Source: Actinomycetota bacterium
GTDB taxonomy: Bacteria > Actinomycetota > Actinomycetes > Streptosporangiales > Streptosporangiaceae
Length of the DNA stretch: 64,000 bases
Reading direction: 5' to 3'
NCBI GenBank assembly: GCA_027313705.1
Contig: DAHVDE010000050.1
Span: 1-64,000, forward strand
The translations under genes were made by a program, and so were the position numbers. Positions within the stretch are counted from its first letter, which is position 1, and every line of letters begins with the position of its first letter. Under the pieces are notes generated by a model that saw nothing but the letters and a program-made list of their open reading frames with translations, had not been told where the DNA came from and made no database searches. This document shows, one piece after another, positions 61,911 to 64,000 of this stretch.

Positions 61911-63245
61911 GTGGCCAGGACCAATGAGCGGCGTGCGGGCAGCGGGGCGAGTACCGGACAGCACCGCCAGTCCGACGGAGCGGGCGACAGCGGGCGAGTG
62001 CTCCGCACCCTGGCTCTCGTCGCCGTAACTACCGGACTGACCGGGCTCACCGTCGGAGCGTGCCTGATCTCCTATCAGAGCGTGCACGCGCTGGCTTCCC
62101 TGGCCGGCGTTGACAACTCACTTGCGAAGGTATATCCGGTCATCGGTGATGCCTCGCTGGCGGTGGCCGGGTGCTCGGTGCTTGCCCTGCGCGGGGCGGG
62201 GCTGGTCAGCAGGCTATACGCGTGGCTGTGCTTCTGCCTGCTCCTGGCGGCACTCGCGGCCAGCGACGTCGTCCACGCGGCGGCGATCAGCGTTCCTAAG
62301 AGAGCGGCCGAGATCACCGCAGCGGTGCTGCCGTGGGTGCTAGTCCTGCTCGCCTTCTGCCTCTTGCTGGCGCTGCTAAGGCATGCTAAGCGGCGCCGGC
62401 CCAGTCACCGCGCGGGCGCGGCTGCCACGGCGAGCATGGCACCGCCCGCCCCGATCGGGCCGGCGCCTGCGCGGCCGGCCGTCGTGGAGCCAGATCTTCC
62501 CATTCAGGTCGCCGAGACCGGCGGCCCTGCCCTCAGTGCCGCAGCCCTCGCCAGCGCCGCCCTCGCCAGCGGCACGCCTGGCACCCGGCCAGACCAGGTA
62601 CCGCCAAGATCTGCCTGGCCGAACATGGGGTCGGGTTTCGCCGACGGCCCCCGGCCAGACTTGATTCCCCAGCCGGCCACGCCCAAGGACCCAATGCCGT
62701 CGGCCGGCGGGTCCGAGCCGGCCGGCGGGTCCGAAGCGCCGGAGCCGCCAGAATTTGCGGTATCTGGAGTGACTCCGCCGGAGCAGACGCCACCGCCTGA
62801 CTCGCCGGGCAGGCTCGTCGCCCGTCCGGTTGAAATGCAGCTTCGCGCCAGGAGGCAGCCGCTGCCCATCCTCGGCCTTTCCGATGCCGGTGACGCACCG
62901 TTCCTGGCTGACCCGCCGCGCGCGGGTCACGCCATGCCGCCGCTCATGCCCCAGCCGGGCGTCGCGCCCACGTCTGGATTGCCCGCCAGCGGTTACGGCG
63001 GTGACACCGTGCCTCGCGGTATCGCCAGCTCGCCGCCCGCGCCAGGTCAGCCATCCGGGCCGAGCCCGGCTAGCGCCAGCCCGACCGGCACCGGCCCGAC
63101 CGAAGCCGGCCCGACCGAAGCCGGCCAGGTCGAAGCCGGCCAGGTCGAAGCCGGCCAGGTCGAAGCCGGCCAGGAAAGCGACGCGCCTGAGGAACCGCCG
63201 GCGCTAGACCGCCCGCGCAGCTCGCCGACCCCGCCAACGGCTTGA
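61911..63245 (+). CDS. DUF2637 membrane protein with Pro-rich tail
   Basis: A 444-residue protein. The first 160 residues hold four helices of DUF2637 (ALVAVTTGLTGLTVGACLIS, then DASLAVAGCSVLAL). The rest is a long disordered Pro/Ala/Glu-rich tail including five 15-bp tandem repeats near the end. DUF2637 proteins are usually carried on plasmids and integrative elements, but this one is beside core genes. It is divergent from hmgA and interrupts ispF-cysS. Start GTG 61911. Confidence 0.8.
   Translation: MARTNERRAGSGASTGQHRQSDGAGDSGRVLRTLALVAVTTGLTGLTVGACLISYQSVHALASLAGVDNSLAKVYPVIGDASLAVAGCSVLALRGAGLVSRLYAWLCFCLLLAALAASDVVHAAAISVPKRAAEITAAVLPWVLVLLAFCLLLALLRHAKRRRPSHRAGAAATASMAPPAPIGPAPARPAVVEPDLPIQVAETGGPALSAAALASAALASGTPGTRPDQVPPRSAWPNMGSGFADGPRPDLIPQPATPKDPMPSAGGSEPAGGSEAPEPPEFAVSGVTPPEQTPPPDSPGRLVARPVEMQLRARRQPLPILGLSDAGDAPFLADPPRAGHAMPPLMPQPGVAPTSGLPASGYGGDTVPRGIASSPPAPGQPSGPSPASASPTGTGPTEAGPTEAGQVEAGQVEAGQVEAGQESDAPEEPPALDRPRSSPTPPTA
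63101..63175 (+). repeat. Five 15-bp in-frame tandem repeats
   Basis: Units of CGAAGCCGGCCAGGT and variants at 63101, 63116, 63131, 63146 and 63161, encoding Glu-Ala-Gly-Gln/Pro-x within the disordered tail of the DUF2637 protein. Confidence 0.9.
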
Positions 63246-63280
63246 GCCCAGACCCGCAGGCCGACTCGGCAGGCGATGGT

Positions 63281-63760
63281 TCAGCCGACGGCGGAGGCGA
63301 AGATGAGCGCCGTTGCGATGGCGGCCGCCCCTTCACCGCGGCCGGTGAAGCCGAGTCCGTCTGTCGTGGTAGCTGACAGGCTCACCGGGGCGCCGCCGAG
63401 CGCCGCCGACAAGACAGACTGCGCTTCCTCGCGGCGCGGTCCGATGCGAGGCCGGTTCGCAATGACCTGAACGGCCACATTGCCGATCGTGTAACCAGCT
63501 GCGGCGAGCAGTTCGCGCGTCCTGCCGAGCAGCACAGCGCCCGCCGCGCCCGCCCACTCAGGACGACTGACGCCAAACTGGCTGCCGAGATCCCCGAGAC
63601 CAGCGGCGGACAGCAGCGCAGAGCAGATCGCATGAGCCGCCACGTCACCGTCGGAATGACCGATCAGGCCAGGCTCCCCCGGCCAGAGCACTCCAGCCAG
63701 GTACAGCTGTCCGCCCTCGCCGAACTTGTGTACGTCTGCTCCGATGCCTACGCGAGTTAT
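63281..63760 (-). CDS. ispF: 2-C-methyl-D-erythritol 2,4-cyclodiphosphate synthase
   Basis: A 159-residue trimeric enzyme of the non-mevalonate isoprenoid pathway. Metal-binding residues Asp9 and His11 are in [10 protein letters not shown], and [11 protein letters not shown] follows. The normal start 'ATG ACx CGx GTx' is replaced by ATA (63758-63760), which overlaps the carD stop as ATAA. No ATG, GTG or TTG exists in this frame upstream within carD, and GTG 63691 would remove the active-site Asp and His. So the gene probably initiates at ATA, or a G-to-A change is present. Length with ATA is exactly the family's. Confidence 0.9.
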   Translation of the reverse strand: MTRVGIGADVHKFGEGGQLYLAGVLWPGEPGLIGHSDGDVAAHAICSALLSAAGLGDLGSQFGVSRPEWAGAAGAVLLGRTRELLAAAGYTIGNVAVQVIANRPRIGPRREEAQSVLSAALGGAPVSLSATTTDGLGFTGRGEGAAAIATALIFASAVG

Positions 63761-64000
63761 GAGGTCGCCAGGATCTCGTCGAGCAAGGTCTCGGCCTTGT
63801 CCTCGTTCGTCTTCTCGGCCAGTGCGAGTTCGCTCACCAGGATCTGCCTGGCCTTGGCCAGCATGCGCTTCTCGCCCGCAGACAGCCCGCGCTCGCGATC
63901 ACGCCGCCACAGGTCCCTGACCACTTCGGCCACCTTGTTGACGTCGCCTGAGGCGAGCTTCTCCAGGTTGGCCTTGTATCGGCGCGACCAGTTCGTTGGC
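63757..64000 (-). CDS. carD: CarD-family RNA polymerase-binding regulator, C-terminal part
   Basis: The visible 80 residues ([18 protein letters not shown], then [20 protein letters not shown], ending LDEILATS) match the C-terminal helical DNA-binding domain of CarD, which stabilises the rRNA-type open promoter complex. The gene continues beyond 64000. Its stop overlaps ispF directly, without the ispD gene that usually follows carD in actinobacteria. Confidence 0.95.
   Translation of the reverse strand, partial: PTNWSRRYKANLEKLASGDVNKVAEVVRDLWRRDRERGLSAGEKRMLAKARQILVSELALAEKTNEDKAETLLDEILATS

Noticed and set aside
63281-64000. Fused ispD-ispF gene
   Set aside because: The sequence directly before ispF is the end of carD with its own stop codon, not an IspD domain.

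Overview
The window is high-GC actinobacterial chromosome. Evidence: CarD, IdeR/DtxR, a DUF3027/DUF2530/DUF3263/DUF2637 set, GroEL ending in a Met-Asp-Phe tail with CIRCE operators, PASTA-less Ser/Thr kinases beside an FHA-ABC transporter, and many GTG starts. The family mix suggests a Streptosporangiales-type or related filamentous actinomycete; I cannot name a species.

Layout. 1-323: the last 53 codons of a tyrosine integrase, a hairpin and tRNA-Gly, i.e. the end of an integrated element that lies mostly outside the window. 385-19292: housekeeping genes: dcd, an ArsB-like permease, hsp20 with its MerR-type regulator, a thiolase, a PAS-GAF-SpoIIE-ATPase phosphatase joined to a DtxR-type repressor, pdxH, a CitA-type citrate synthase, thpR, marR-MFS, DUF2530, DUF3027, a second MFS protein, a cold-shock-domain protein, a repeat-containing membrane protein, groEL and a small cold-shock protein. 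19904-21384: a threonine-synthase-fold enzyme behind a SAM-I riboswitch.

21370-33207: an 11.8-kb integrative element bounded by a 20-bp perfect direct repeat. The left copy forms the 5' strand of the riboswitch P1 stem, so the element has integrated into the riboswitch and rebuilt it. The element has a tyrosine integrase at its right end, a DUF2637 protein, an HNH protein, a winged-helix protein whose own gene contains 22-bp iteron-like repeats, several tiny zinc-ribbon proteins, one large phage maturation-protease-like protein, a HicA-like pair, and a regulator gene broken by frameshift and probable loss of its HTH. I found no terminase, portal, capsid, tail or FtsK/TraB translocase, so it looks like a phage satellite, a decayed prophage or a minimal integrative plasmid. 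It separates two chromosomal genes (thrC-like and otsA) that would otherwise be divergent neighbours.

33363-45362: trehalose synthesis (otsA and otsB, convergent), DUF3263, SAM hydrolase, secreted and membrane proteins, plsC, DUF4232, DUF2237, a phosphate-type MFS transporter, then a scar where a permease remnant is joined to an integrase remnant beside tRNA-Thr. 45566-54072: a DUF2993 lipid-binding protein, two Ser/Thr kinases with propeller sensor domains, and a divergent FHA-FHA-ABC exporter that is the likely kinase substrate. 54083-56608: a polar amino-acid ABC importer. 57092-64000: ppk2, then rlmB-cysS, hmgA, a second DUF2637 protein, ispF and the end of carD. This is a modified version of the actinobacterial carD-ispD-ispF-cysS-rlmB cluster without ispD, and ispF appears to start at ATA.
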